This document shows, piece after piece, positions 43,371 to 54,299 of a stretch of 64,000 nt of DNA; the first letter of the stretch is position 1; each line of letters starts with the position of its first letter. Source of the DNA: Tillandsia leiboldiana (taxonomy: Eukaryota > Streptophyta > Magnoliopsida > Poales > Bromeliaceae); the NCBI GenBank assembly GCA_029204045.2, contig CM055067.1:24130838-24194837 (forward strand), written 5' to 3'. The translations under genes and the position numbers were made by a program. Below the pieces are notes generated by a model. That model was not told where the DNA came from, did not search any database, and was given only the letters and a program-made list of their open reading frames with translations.

Positions 43371-44185
43371 GTTTGCACGCAAAACGGTGCACATCCCTCG
43401 AGTCTGCACGCAAAATGGTGCACGTCCACCATACCTACACGCAAAACGATGCACGATATTAAAAACCCGCACGCAAAACGGTGAGCGCCATTTTTAATCT
43501 GCACGCGAAATGGTGCGCGACAACAGAACCTGCACAAAAAATGGTGCACGTACCTCGGGTTTGCACGCAAAACGGAGCATGCTTCTCTTAAGGTGGCACG
43601 CAAAACGGTGCATGTCTTTTCTAACCCTGCACGAGAAACGATGCACATTATTAAGGTCGGCATGCAAAACGGTGCGCGACAACACGACCTACACGCAAAA
43701 TGGTGCACGTACCTCGAATCTGCACGCAAAATATTGCACGTCTGACTGTAGAGTTGCACGCAAAACGGTGCACATCTTTTCTAGCCCTGCATGAAAAACG
43801 ACGCGATACATTAGAATCTACACGTAAAACGGTGCACATTGGTTCAACCTGCACGCAAAACGGAGCACGTACCCCGTATTGGCACGCAAAATGGTGCACA
43901 TTCTACTGTAGGGTTGCACGAAAAACGGTGCACATTTTTCTAGCCCTGCACGAAAAACGAGACGTAATGTTAGAGTCTGCACGCAAAACGGTGCCCGTTA
44001 GTCCAACCTGTATGCAAAACGGAGCACATACCTCGTATTGGCACGCAAAACGGTGCAGGTTCCCTTCTCAACATTGCACGCAAAACGGTGCACGTTTTCC
44101 GAGTTCGCGTCCAAAACTGCGCACAACCGCCGTATCCGCACGCAAAACGGTGCACATCCCTCACGAGCTTGCACGCAAAATGAGG
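43371..44185 (-). repeat. AAAACGGTGCAC minisatellite with 160-bp period (right copy)
   Basis: The unit series matches 6571-7400. Equivalent units start at 43596, 43756 and 43916, again exactly 160 bp apart. Higher-order structure is therefore older than the split of the two H copies. Confidence 0.85.
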
Positions 44186-44513
44186 CGCGTCCAAAACGTC
44201 CGTGACACTCTCACAGCAAAACAACACAAAAAGTTGGGTCCCTAACACGCACGTGGGCATGGGATCAAATCCAAAATCCAAAAGGAATCTTCAAAACTGT
44301 GCCAAAAATACCACAAAAACGACACACGCCTACCTCGACAACGCCGTGACATCCATCGCGCCCATTTGCCTCTTTGTAGCACCTTGCGCGCTCCACGGAG
44401 TCCACGGCGCGCTCGTGCGCCCACGAAAACCCCACCTCGAAGTCGCCCGCTCCCCTCCTGGTACGCTCGGGAGGAGCCAAAAATGAGAAAAGGAGGAAAA
44501 TGGGGCCACTCGG

Positions 44514-44910
44514 GCCTATATAGGACGAATCCGGACTTTCGGGCGCAACTTTTCGGGCGCCCAAAAACTTCCGGGCGGCTACAGTAACCGTCCCGCCCAG
44601 GTTCACGGGTCCACGCCTTGCCAGCTAGGCGCCACGTCAGCACCGCTCGGCCAACCAGGGGACGACACGTGTCCCTGGACCCGTGCACCGCGACCACGGA
44701 CCAGTGGCAGCCAATCAGAGGTTGCCACGTGGACCGCACTCGCGCCCGTGGTAGCTGCGTCGCGTCACGTCAGCGCGTCGCGTCGCGCTGACCGCCCAAT
44801 GGGAGGCCAACACGTGGCCTCCCCGCTGACACCGCGCCAGGGCCGCCGCGCCTTCCCGACGCGCCCCCGCTCTCTCGGCCAGAGCGTCCAATGAGGAGAC
44901 GCCACGTGGC
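44514..44910 (-). promoter_or_regulatory. H LTR promoter: TATA and six ACGT-core boxes (right copy)
   Basis: TATATA lies within GGCCTATATAGG (44514-44525). Upstream on the minus strand are ACGT-core boxes near 44632, 44668 (GACACGTGTC), 44728 (CCACGTGG), 44768, 44810 (ACACGTGG) and 44900 (CCACGTGG). G-box and ABRE-type sites bind plant bZIP and bHLH factors. Stress or light control is an inference. Confidence 0.55.
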
Positions 44911-45690
44911 GTTCCCCACCTACCACGCGCGCCTCGGGCCGCGCTCCACAGCGTGCCGCGCACGCTGCCACGCCTCGGGATTCGCGCCCGTGCCTCGGGA
45001 TCCGTGCCAACTGCCTCGGGATCCGTGCAAACTGCCTCGGGATCCGTTCTAACTCGGGATTCGGGCGCTGCTACAGTAACTTTCGGGCGCACCTTCACCT
45101 GGACCGGGCTGCTACAGTGAACCGGGTTCGCTACAGTGCAGCCCGGTTCGCTGCAGCCCATAAAAGCCGGTTTGCTACAGTACTTTCCGAGCACCCGGTT
45201 CCCACTTTCGGGCGCCCGAAACTTGGGTCCAAGCCCAGTTTCGCCCGTTTTTGTCCGTTTTCGCCCGTTTCTCGCCCGTTTCCGCTCAAATTTGACGGGA
45301 AGCCACAGTTTAACTTAATTTACCTCATGGTACTTAAATTTTTAATTTTGGACCACCTCTGGGTCGCCACAAGTCCCATTGTATTTAATTTCGCTGGCGG
45401 AGCCCGTTCTCCCTATCCGAGTGTCCGATCAATGCGAAGCTTTTACTGTGGCCTTAAAACACATTTACGGAGCTCCAGTAATTTTCTTGGAATTTTCTGA
45501 AACTGTGAATTTTCCACTTACAATCTGGGCCCACTTTCTCATGTAAGATTCAAGATCTCACATTCTAATCCCGATTTGGGCCCAATTCGTTTCCAGGTCA
45601 TCCTTTACTTCTTTAAATTCAATAAAATAGCATTTCATACCATTTTATTTACATTTATTTATATACCAAAATTTGGTACGTTACAAAAAC

Positions 45691-46423
45691 ATTCCTAGAT
45701 CATGCTAAAAATATCTGGGGCTCATGGATATCTTTCTACAATTTTCTAGGCAACTATCAGATTATTAATATACAATAATTAAGCTAAACATGATCAACAT
45801 GCTTACAGGAGCATTAGAGGGCATTCCATAAATCTCGAAGAATTTCCAACCCCATGTTTACAGAAGCATTAGAGGGCATTCCATAAATCTCGAAGAATTT
45901 CCAACCCACCTAGAAAGCTTTCCGTAGGCAAGCCGAAATCGGGGTCGCGCCGAATCCACAATCTGACGAAAAATCTGATCTTGCGCCTCGCGCGCGCGCA
46001 CTGTCGCGCACCCCGAAAAATTCCCGGAAGCCCACGCTACAGCCACGAGTCCTCAACCAACTCACTGTGCACCTCGGCTCCTTCTCAGCCTACCCAGCAC
46101 CACACGTGCATGCATGCATGCATGCGGCTGTTGCGGCCCCGCGCAGTAAATCCAACAGCACAAGCTGTTTCCAGCACAAGCATGGAAAAAGAGAGAAGAA
46201 CACCTTCAAACTAACTCAATAAATCGCTCCAAATCCATATGATAAACCCAATAGCTCAACAAGGAAATAACTGCCAACTTACCTCCAATGAAAGTTGACG
46301 CGCGCGCGGCTCAGCTTCTCTCCAAGTAGCAGGAACCCAAAAAGCACTCTTCTTCTTCTCCTTCACTTCCTTGCTTTCTTCCTTTCTTTTCTTTCCTTAG
46401 GTCATGGTGGAGAAGAAGCAGGG
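45691..46423 (-). repeat. A2 LTR-3, inner portion right of H
   Basis: This is homologous to 8871-9547, including the (TGCA)n tract (about 46108-46124) and a GGTAAGT-type donor on the minus strand. A 53-bp tandem duplication unique to this copy spans about 45804-45910. It is cut by element F at 46424, so the LTR start lies beyond F, outside the window. Confidence 0.75.
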
Positions 46424-47249
46424 TGTCACGCCCCCGGGGGGTTTTGAGTCTATCAAAGCGGAAAATCCCGTGTATCTTTTTTTTTCTTCTTAACAAGGTA
46501 ATTTAAACCTCATCCCCGGTGCGTGCCAGACCGCCACATACACAAATTCTCCCTGCCCACGGACAGAGTCTCCTTTGTATATGCACGGCGTCTCATTTAC
46601 AACAACATACATCAAACACCAACCATCAACCATACAATAGACATACAACATCAAGCGGAATATTAAAGCGGCATTAGTGTTTAGAAAGGATAAAGCCAGC
46701 GGTTGCAAAACCCGTGCCCACACGGCACTTCGTTTTGAGAAAACCTTTTCGAAATCATTCGGTTTATCATAAAAACGTGCCGCATAAGAAAACATCACCA
46801 AAAGAAACGAATATAAAAGTACACCTCATCCACAGCGCTAAGTAATCCATGTCCATGAATATTACGACCCACAAGCAAATTAACTAAATTAAGCGTAAGA
46901 GAAATGAGATAATAAAAATCAAGTGTTCTGACTACGGCCCTCGCGACGCAGTCTCACCGCCCTCCCGGCTAACGCACCTCGTAACACCTGTCACGGAGTG
47001 GGTAATGTCAGTGACAAACAAAGTAGATGTCTATTATCAATAAGGAATAAGAAGCAAACCGAATACACCGGAACCATTTCGCTAAAACCCTGCACATATT
47101 AAGCTGGGCCCCAACCCCAGATTTATCAATTTAATTGGGCACCAACCCCAGATTATTTGTCGGAGAGACTAAAGTCTCCCCTCGTGCGCAAACACCTCTT
47201 TGATGCTTTTAACCTCTTCGCGGTGCTGGTGTGCTATTTTCAGCGGGCG

Positions 47250-47825
47250 TGTGACGCCCCACTTCCCAGGGGGTCACCCATCCTAGAACTACTCTAACTC
47301 TAGCACGCTTAACTCTCATGTTCCTCTTGGATCTTGCTACCATCCAAAATGCTATAGCCGGGTTAGAGATTTAGTCCTATTATATCATTTATATAGAGGA
47401 CTAATCCAAATTCCGGGGGTGTCACATTCTTCCCCCCTTTAAGCCCTGACGTCCACGTCAGGCTCAAGCACACTCACAAGCACCAGGCGATGTGAGACTC
47501 GTCTCGCTAGCCTTAGCCGACCTTGTGGGGAGCTGCACTCCACCCACAACGGTCATTAGCCGGGGAGCCTCGCTCTACCCGCTATATAACCCTGGCTCAG
47601 CCGAGACTCATCTCACATTTCCGGCTGGTGAATGGCTCTGATACCAACTGTGACGCCCCACTTCCCAGGGGGTCACCCATCCTAGAACTACTCTAACTCT
47701 AGCACGCTTAACTCTCATGTTCCTCTTGGATCTTGCTACCATCCAAAATGCTATAGCCGGGTTAGAGATTTAGTCCTATTATATCATTTATATAGAGGAC
47801 TAATCCAAATTCCGGGGGTGTCACA
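47250..47825 (-). mobile_element. Complete Cassandra-like TRIM retrotransposon
   Basis: This 576-bp element has two identical 177-bp LTRs (47250-47426 and 47649-47825) around a 222-bp interior. The target duplication is GGGCG (47245-47249 and 47826-47830), and the empty site survives in F's other LTR at about 63141-63160. On the minus strand, the 5' LTR is followed by a PBS (TTGGTATCAGAGCC, about 47633-47646), and the 3' LTR is preceded by a purine tract (AAAGGGGGGAAGAA, 47427-47440). It encodes no protein and must use proteins of other elements. LTR identity shows a very recent insertion. Confidence 0.92.
47261..47313 (-). promoter_or_regulatory. 5S rRNA-derived segment with RNA polymerase III internal control region
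   Basis: Within the Cassandra LTR, the minus strand reads like the 3' half of plant 5S rRNA: GTTAAGCGTGCT at the A-box region and TAGGATGGGTGACC with CTGGGAAGT at the C-box region. The middle is diverged. The same segment recurs in the second LTR (47660-47712) and in the partial copy (about 55648-55700). It is not a 5S gene, because the 5' half is not recognisable. Confidence 0.85.
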
Positions 47826-50176
47826 GGGCGCGAAGAGGTCCTCACGGCACCCACACCTTTGTGAGGAACACGGGTCATAAGAGACCACCCTTCCGGAAAA
47901 GTACACCCATGCGGAGGCCAATCCGCCTGTGTATGTGCAGCATCCGAAAACGGATTTGCCGAGATCGGCGTGTCATGAGCACCGCGACCGCAGCCGCTTC
48001 AATTGTTAGGTAAAAACACAATTATGCGAAAGGTTAAACTGTCCATCTACTTTGTTAGATAAATTAAGAGCACTTTAATGACGATAGATGCACTTACTGC
48101 ACTTGTTGCACTTATCGCAATCGTACCCACCTGGAATGAAGATATACGACCGCTCCCAAGACCCTCTTAAGCAATCGGAACTTCACGCGGCCTAACGGAA
48201 CAACCAAAGGCACAAATTAGCACCTCACCCTAATCAGGTAACATCAGTGGTCCCAACCACTGTAACAATGAACCCACCAAAACCGAAATCACTGCACCTA
48301 GAGGATCGCGACGTCAATCAAAAACCCAACAAATCAAAACCGTCAAGTAACACCGCACACTTAGCTCAAACCGGTAACATCGAAGACTAACAACAACCGG
48401 ACCGCGACTATTTCGTCGCGAACTCCGTCGGAACCCAAAACCGCTAACGGAAATCCAACAAAACTCAATCCTCAACCGGTAGCCCACTCGGGACGTCAAT
48501 GGTTAAAACCAAGAAGGCCCCGACGGCGGAAATGATGAGAAAAGAGACCCGACGGCGCGCCCCCGACGATTTCGTCGAGGCGCGGAGCGTCGGCGAAATT
48601 AGCACCCGACATAATAAAACAGTGACCAAAAAGATCCCAAGTTGCCATGCAAGAGAACCGCGGAGATTGTGATCCCAACGGCGAAGACGGCGCTCAAAAC
48701 GGTGGAAAAACTGACCCAAACGGAGCCACCGAACTTTGGGCTGTCGGGTGGTGCACAGGGCAGGCGGCGGACCGGGTTTACAGCGTCGGCGGCTGCGCGG
48801 AATGCGCCGGGTGCACGCAGGAAGCGTGCACCGCGCATTCTGGGCCGGGCCGGTGCATGACACGAGCGCGCACCGGGCTCACGGCCGCACGGGCCTGCGG
48901 CACACACCGGGTGCACGCTGTTGCGTGCACCGCGCCTGAGCGGGCCGGGCCGGCGCACGAAGGCGTGCGCCGGGTCTGCGGCTTCCGCGCCGTGGGGCGT
49001 GCGCCGGGTGCACGCTCTGGCCCGTGGACCGCGGGCTGAGAAACCCGTACGGGGTGAACAGTAATGCCCATTTTTCGGTTTTCTTCTCCGTTTTCGCTAC
49101 CGTGCGACTCCGGCGACGACCCCACGAACATGGTAACGACGGCGGCGGCCTCCCGTTTAACAACGACGGCGGCGGCCTCCCGTTAACGCACTATGTTCCA
49201 ACGAAACATCCCCAAAAATTCCCGAATAAATACACGATAATTCTAATGACTAAACCAACGATCGACGAACAACCAAAACGCCGATCGGAGGTCCGATAAC
49301 AAGAAACCGATTAAAAACCACCAATTAAAATTCGATAAAAATCCTCGATCACACCCGGTCAAGAACGAGAATAAAACATGGATCAAAACCCGACGAAAAT
49401 CCGCGATCGATGTTCCGATTTAAAATCACCTTACAAGGACACGATAAACCCCCGATTAATTTAACAACCGCAACGATGTTCACTAACCTTAATTTATCGG
49501 AATTAAAGAACCGATCTTGTTTCCTTTCGGCGTTGGAGACCAGGATCCGCTCCCCGTAGACGATGGCGTCTCGTTCTCCGATCTCTGGCACGTGAATCAG
49601 GGCGATCGGGTTCCTCCGCTTCCTCCTTCTTTTCCTCTTTTCTCCTCCAGTTAGGGTTCCGTCTTTTCTTTTCTTTTTCTCTTCTCACCGATTAGGGTTT
49701 TTATTTTTCTTTTCTTTTCTTTCCGACAATCGGGATCCCTTATATAGCTCGTATTAAATCTTTAATTAATTCCCTTTTTAATTAGTACGTAAGAGAATTC
49801 TATTTTCCCTCATGGATAATTAATTAACTAATTAATTATCCCTTACGAGATAACCCACCTTATCTCTAACGGGTGCAAGATATTTTGCACGGATTCCGAT
49901 GCATGACTTAATCACCGTATCACTAGGAATTCCGTTCCGGGAGATCCCGATATCGGATTTCAGATCCGATCGCACCGTTGGCTTTCTTTTTCCGCGCTCT
50001 ATCGCAGAAAAATACCAGCACCTCACAATGGCCAACTTTTAAGAATTGAATAATTTTATTTCACTTAAAGGCTTAATGACTATATGTAAGTCAAAAATAC
50101 CCCGAAAGGCCGGATCACTACACCACTCACACTTTATAAAAGTTTCGTCCCGAAACTTAAGTACAAACCCCACTAA

Positions 50177-53113
50177 TCAATTCGGGAAACATTCTCTCAT
50201 TTTCGATTCCAGTTCCCACGTCGCCTCGCGCTCTTCGTGGTTGCTCCACTGGACCTTCACATAGGGGATAGTTCGATTGCGCAACTTCTTGTCCTCTCTT
50301 GCCAAAATCCGCACCGGTGTCTCCTCGACGCTTAAATCTTCTTGCAACTCGATGGTGGAGGCATCCAAGGCATGAGAGGGATCAGCTAGGTACTTCCGGA
50401 GCATTGAGACACTGGAACACGTTATGGACTCTTCGAGATTCGGCGGCAGGGCTAATCGGTAACGCCACCGGTCCTACGCGTTCTAGGATCTCGAACGGTC
50501 CTACGTACCTTGGGCTTAACTTCCCTTTATGCCGAAGCGTCGGTTCCCTTGGAGGCGAAACTCGGAGTAACGCGTGCTCACCCTCCATGAACTCTCAGTC
50601 TCGGCGTCTGTTGTCCGCGTAGCTTTTCTGTCTGCTCTGGGCGGTCAGTAGCCTTTGCCTAATCAATCGCACCTTTGCTTCGGTCTCCTCCACCAAATCT
50701 GGGCCCAGAAACTTACGCTCACCCAAGTCGTCCCAGCATATTGGAGACCGACAGCGGCGCTCGTACAGGGCCCTCGTATGGTGCCATCTGAATGCTGGCC
50801 TGGTAACTGTTATTGTAGGCAAATTCCATTAGGGGCAAAACACCGTGCCCATCCTTCGCCCAGGTCCTAAAACGCATGCCCGAAGCATGTCCTCCACAAT
50901 TTGTATCACCCGCTCTGATTGTCCGTCGGTCTGCGGGTGGGAAAGCCGTACTGAAGTGCAACTTGTTTCCCATTCGCTCGCTGCAGGCTCTGCCAAAAGT
51001 TTGACACAAATCGCGTGTCCCTGTCCGACGTGATGGATGTCGGCACCCCCATGCAACCTTACTATCTCGTTGATGTAGGTTTGTGCCAGTCGTTCCCGCG
51101 TCTCACGTCGTGGTATGGGCAGAAAGTGGGCCGATTTCGTCAGACGGTCCACAATTACCCATATCGCATCGTGTCCCTGTGACGATCTCGGGAACCCCGC
51201 ACAAAATCCATGGTAATCATGTCCCATTTCACTCGGGCACGGTAGGGGTGCAATTTTCCTGCCGGGCGCTGGTGCTCGGCCTTCACTCGTTGGCACACCA
51301 GGCAGTGTGCCACAAACCGAGTCACGTTCTCCCTTCATTTTGGGCCACCAGAAGTCTGCTTGCACCTTGTACATCTTCCGTTCCCCGGGGATGCGCTGCA
51401 TATGGAGCAGTATGCGCCTCCCGCAGGATTTCCTCTTTGAGTTCCGGTAGATCCGGCACGCAGATTCGTCCCCGAAATCGTATCGTGCCATCGGAGTTTT
51501 TGTGAAATCACCTTCTTGGTCGCCAGTTACTCTATTTCGCACCAGTTGGAGTTGGTCATCAGTCGACTGCCCCTCGAGAATTCTGTCAAGCAGGGTAGGT
51601 CGACCACCAGTCAGAAGTTGTTCGACTGTACCGCTGGTACTACTTCTAGTCTTAATCGAAAATTCCGCAATCAGACTATCTTGCTGGGTGATGGCACTTA
51701 CCCCTTCCTTCTCGGCCTGCCCTTACGGCTCAGGGCGTCGGCCACCACATTTGCCTTTCCCGGGTGGTAGTGGATCGTTAAATTGTAATCCTTCATAGCT
51801 CGAGCCACCGTCTTTGTCGCAAATTTAACTCCTTTTGGGTGAAAAGGTACTAAACTTTTATGATCTGAGTACACATTGCAGTGTGCCCCATACAGGTAGT
51901 GTGTCTCCAAAGCTTGAGGACGAACACAACCGCTGCGAGTTCCAAATCGTGCACGGGGTAGTTTCGCTCGTATCCCTTGAGCTGTCTTGACGCATAGCTT
52001 ATAACCTTTCCCCGTTGCATGAGTACTCCACCCAGTCCGTTTCGCGACGCATCGCAATACACTTCATAATCCTCCCCTGGTTCTGGCAGGGCGAGAATCG
52101 GAGCTCGCGTCAATTTATCCTTGAGCTCCTCGAAGCTCCTCTGACATTTGTCCGTCCAGATGAACTTTTCCCCCTTTTTAGTCAAACGGTTTAAGGGGGT
52201 GGCTATCTTGGAGAAACCCTCCACGAAGCGCCGGTAGTACCCGGCTAATCCCCGAAAGCTTCGAATCTCCGTCACCGTCGTCGGTTGGGACCAGTCCTGT
52301 CACCGAATCTATCTTCTTCGGATCGACTGCGACTCCAGCCGCTGAGATTACGTGCCCCAAGAAGCCACCTCTCGGAGCCAAAACTCACACTTTTTGAGTT
52401 TGGCGTAGAGTTTCTGTTCCCATAGGGTCTGGAGGACTGTGCGCAGATGTTCTTCATGTTCCTCGTCTGTACGGGAGTATGAGGATATCGTCGATGAAGA
52501 CCACCACGAATAAATCCAGGAAGGGTTTTGAATACCCTGTTCATCATGTCCATGAACACTGCCGGGGCATTCGTGAGCCCGAACGGCATACTGTAAATTC
52601 ATAATGACCGTAGCGAGTCCGAAAAGCCGTTTTGGGGATGTCCTCCCCTTGACCTGGACCTGATGATAGCCCGACTGCAGGTCAATCTTTGAAAACACCG
52701 TCGCCCCCTGTAGTTGGTCGAAGAGGTCGTCGATCCTTGGCAGGGGTACTTGTTCTTAACGTGACCTTATTTATCTCCCGGTAGTCGATGCACAACCGGA
52801 GACTTCCGTCCTTCTTCTCACACAACAGGACGGGGCGCCCCAGGGTGACGCGCTAGGCCTGATGAAGCCCTTATCCAAAAGGTCCTCCAACTGTGCCTTA
52901 AGTTCCTTCACTCCGCGAAGGCCATCCTGTACGGTGCCTTGGTGATGGTTTGGTGCCGGGAAGTAGTTCAATAGGGAAGTCGACTTCTCGTTCCGGCGGC
53001 GCTCCGGGGAGCTCTGCCGGAAACACGTCCGGAAATTCCCTTACCACGGGACGCTGATCCTTATCTGGGAGCGGCCCTGAACTACCTATCGGCCCATTGG
53101 TTCTCGGCTGCAA
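50177..53113 (-). pseudogene. F pol, left copy (many frame breaks)
   Basis: On the minus strand the order is REFPDVFPAELPG, RT, RNase H (YCDASRNGLGG), integrase and chromodomain (IPYVKVQWSNHEEREATWEL, about 50270-50210). The frame breaks roughly every 100-300 bp by single-base indels relative to the copy at 58146-61082. This density differs sharply from the rest of the window and sits next to the sequence gap, so unpolished sequence is likelier than natural decay. At 52343 it has a sense codon (TCA) where the other copy has TAA. Confidence 0.8.
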
Positions 53114-53335
53114 GGCATAGGGTGGAGCCTATTTATTCCTTGCATGGCCTTAACGGGCCCCGAGTACACAAGGTTCTCCTATGCTTCGAAGCCCGCCCGC
53201 GCACATCGCCGGGGAGGCTTCGCCTAATACTTAAGGATTTTAGATCGAGGGAGGGAGAGAGAGAGTCTAACAGGGGTAGCAGGCTAAGGTGTAACCGGTG
53301 CTCCTATCTAAGAGGGAAAATGAAACCAAATCTTC
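53114..53335 (-). other. Foreign filler replacing gag knuckles and protease, left copy
   Basis: This is unlike gag or pol and is the same sequence as about 61083-61365. See that entry. Confidence 0.55.
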
Positions 53336-54075
53336 AAAACTCCCTTTGATATTCCATGACCGAGCGGTTCCCTTGTCTAATGTTCTTCAGGTCGTCTTCC
53401 AATTGCCGCTTGACGCTATCGGAGAAAAGCGCCAAAAAGTTCCTCTCTAAAGGCCGACCATGTCGGTACGGGTGTCGTTTGTAGATGGATCCGGGCGTAC
53501 CGTCTTCCACCAGATGCGTGCATTCCCTTCGAGGAAGGGGACGGCTAGTGGAACCCGCTCGTGTTCCTCCATCAGTAGGTCCTCGAAGAGTTTTCCATGG
53601 TATTACCCATTTCCATTTCCGACGACCCATGGATCGGTCGTCTCTCCCTAAAAGTGGAGGGTCATGCTTCTTGAACCGAGTCAAATCGTCCTGACCTTTC
53701 TCGCGTCGTTCGTTGCTCCGTGATCCCTCCTACACAGCGGCGACCCCCGAGAGTAGGGGTCGTTCCTGCCTCCCCTGCTGTCGCTCCCATCACGGGCCCC
53801 GTGGTCGTCGGAGTAGGTACATCCCTTGGGGATGGGGGCTGTTCCGTCGTCGTGCCACCCGTCCCTTGCGTCCCGTAGGGTGTCGGTGGCTTCGGGCGGA
53901 GGGGTCGGATCGCGCTCGGCTGGCGCTGTTGCCTGTTGCTGCGTCAGGTGACGAACCTGCTCCGTCAGCGTCGCTAATTGCCCGCCATTTCCCGTAGTTG
54001 TCGTTGGAGAAGCTGGTTCTCTGCGGTGGCCGGGGTCCACTCTGTCCGCGTCCGCATTCTCGTGGACGATCTAGT
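53336..54075 (-). pseudogene. F gag, left copy (frame breaks)
   Basis: These are fragments of the same gag as 61366-62103 (QLATLTEQVRHLTQQQ; RFKKHDPPLL; LEDDLKNIRQGNRSVMEYQREF), broken by several indels. The PBS complement TCTCTGATACCA is at 54281-54292. Confidence 0.75.
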
Positions 54076-54299
54076 CCGGGCCATCGTCGCTATAGACAAA
54101 GAAACCATGTTAACCTAAGGTTATAACCCTATCACCCTGTCTTACGATTACCTACATTTATGTCCCCTTTTCCCCGTACTCTCCCGACTACGCACCTAGA
54201 CCTTGGTTATCTCATGTCTAATTTGCTTTTGGTACCTACACTGTGGATGTGGATACGTCTACTATGGTTATGGTTGTTTTTCTCTGATACCATTTAATC

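Larger units (their letters stand above)
28687..45685 (-). mobile_element. Solo LTR of family H, interrupted by element E
   Basis: On the minus strand this runs from TGTAACGTACC (45685) to GGGGCGTGACA (28687), with a perfect target duplication AAAAC (28682-28686 and 45686-45690). Removing E (29008-40921 and one AGAAA) leaves 5,080 bp with no PBS, polypurine tract or coding relic, which fits an unusually long solo LTR. It inserted in A2 LTR-3. A truncated second copy, in the same position of A2 LTR-1, is at 6511-8865. Confidence 0.78.
43311..45685 (-). repeat. H LTR, U3-side portion (homologous to 6511-8865)
   Basis: This carries the same minisatellite, ACGT-core promoter region and AT-rich start as the left copy. 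By eye identity is in the low to mid nineties, and many differences are C-to-T or G-to-A, in the left copy more often. It preserves several G-boxes that are mutated in the left copy. Confidence 0.8.
46988..49487 (-). other. Predicted leader intron in F 3' LTR
   Basis: The donor on the minus strand is TTAAG|GTTAGTG at 49487, about 250 nt after the TATA box. The acceptor is CTCCGTGACAG|G at 46988 with CACTGAC upstream, close to the acceptor of E and I. It encloses GC-rich words GTGCACGC/GCGTGCAC (48740-49035) and, in this copy, Cassandra. Prediction only. Confidence 0.42.
46424..50122 (-). repeat. 3' LTR of Tekay-like element F (contains Cassandra)
   Basis: On the minus strand this runs from TGTAGTGATCCGG (50122) to GGGGGCGTGACA (46424), about 3,118 bp without Cassandra. 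The left flank CAGGG (46419-46423) is the expected target duplication; its partner lies beyond 64000. The TATA box (CTATATAAGG) is at about 49739-49748. A predicted leader intron runs from 49487 to 46988, with a GC-rich GTGCACGC region at 48740-49035. No coding sequence is seen. Confidence 0.88.

Noticed and set aside
47261..47313. A genuine 5S rRNA gene
   Set aside because: Only a diverged 3'-half similarity, inside identical LTRs with PBS, purine tract and TSD. It is the Cassandra LTR.
48465..49299. ORFs of 60-132 codons at 48465-49299 and 56492-57287 as duplicated genes
   Set aside because: They lie in the R/U5 part of the F LTR on both strands, and the duplication follows the doubled LTR. 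No domain recognised.
50177..54075. Natural ancient decay of the left F interior
   Set aside because: Breaks are mostly one-base indels clustered next to an N gap while the adjoining LTR is nearly perfect. Sequencing or assembly error is more likely, though a second haplotype may contribute.
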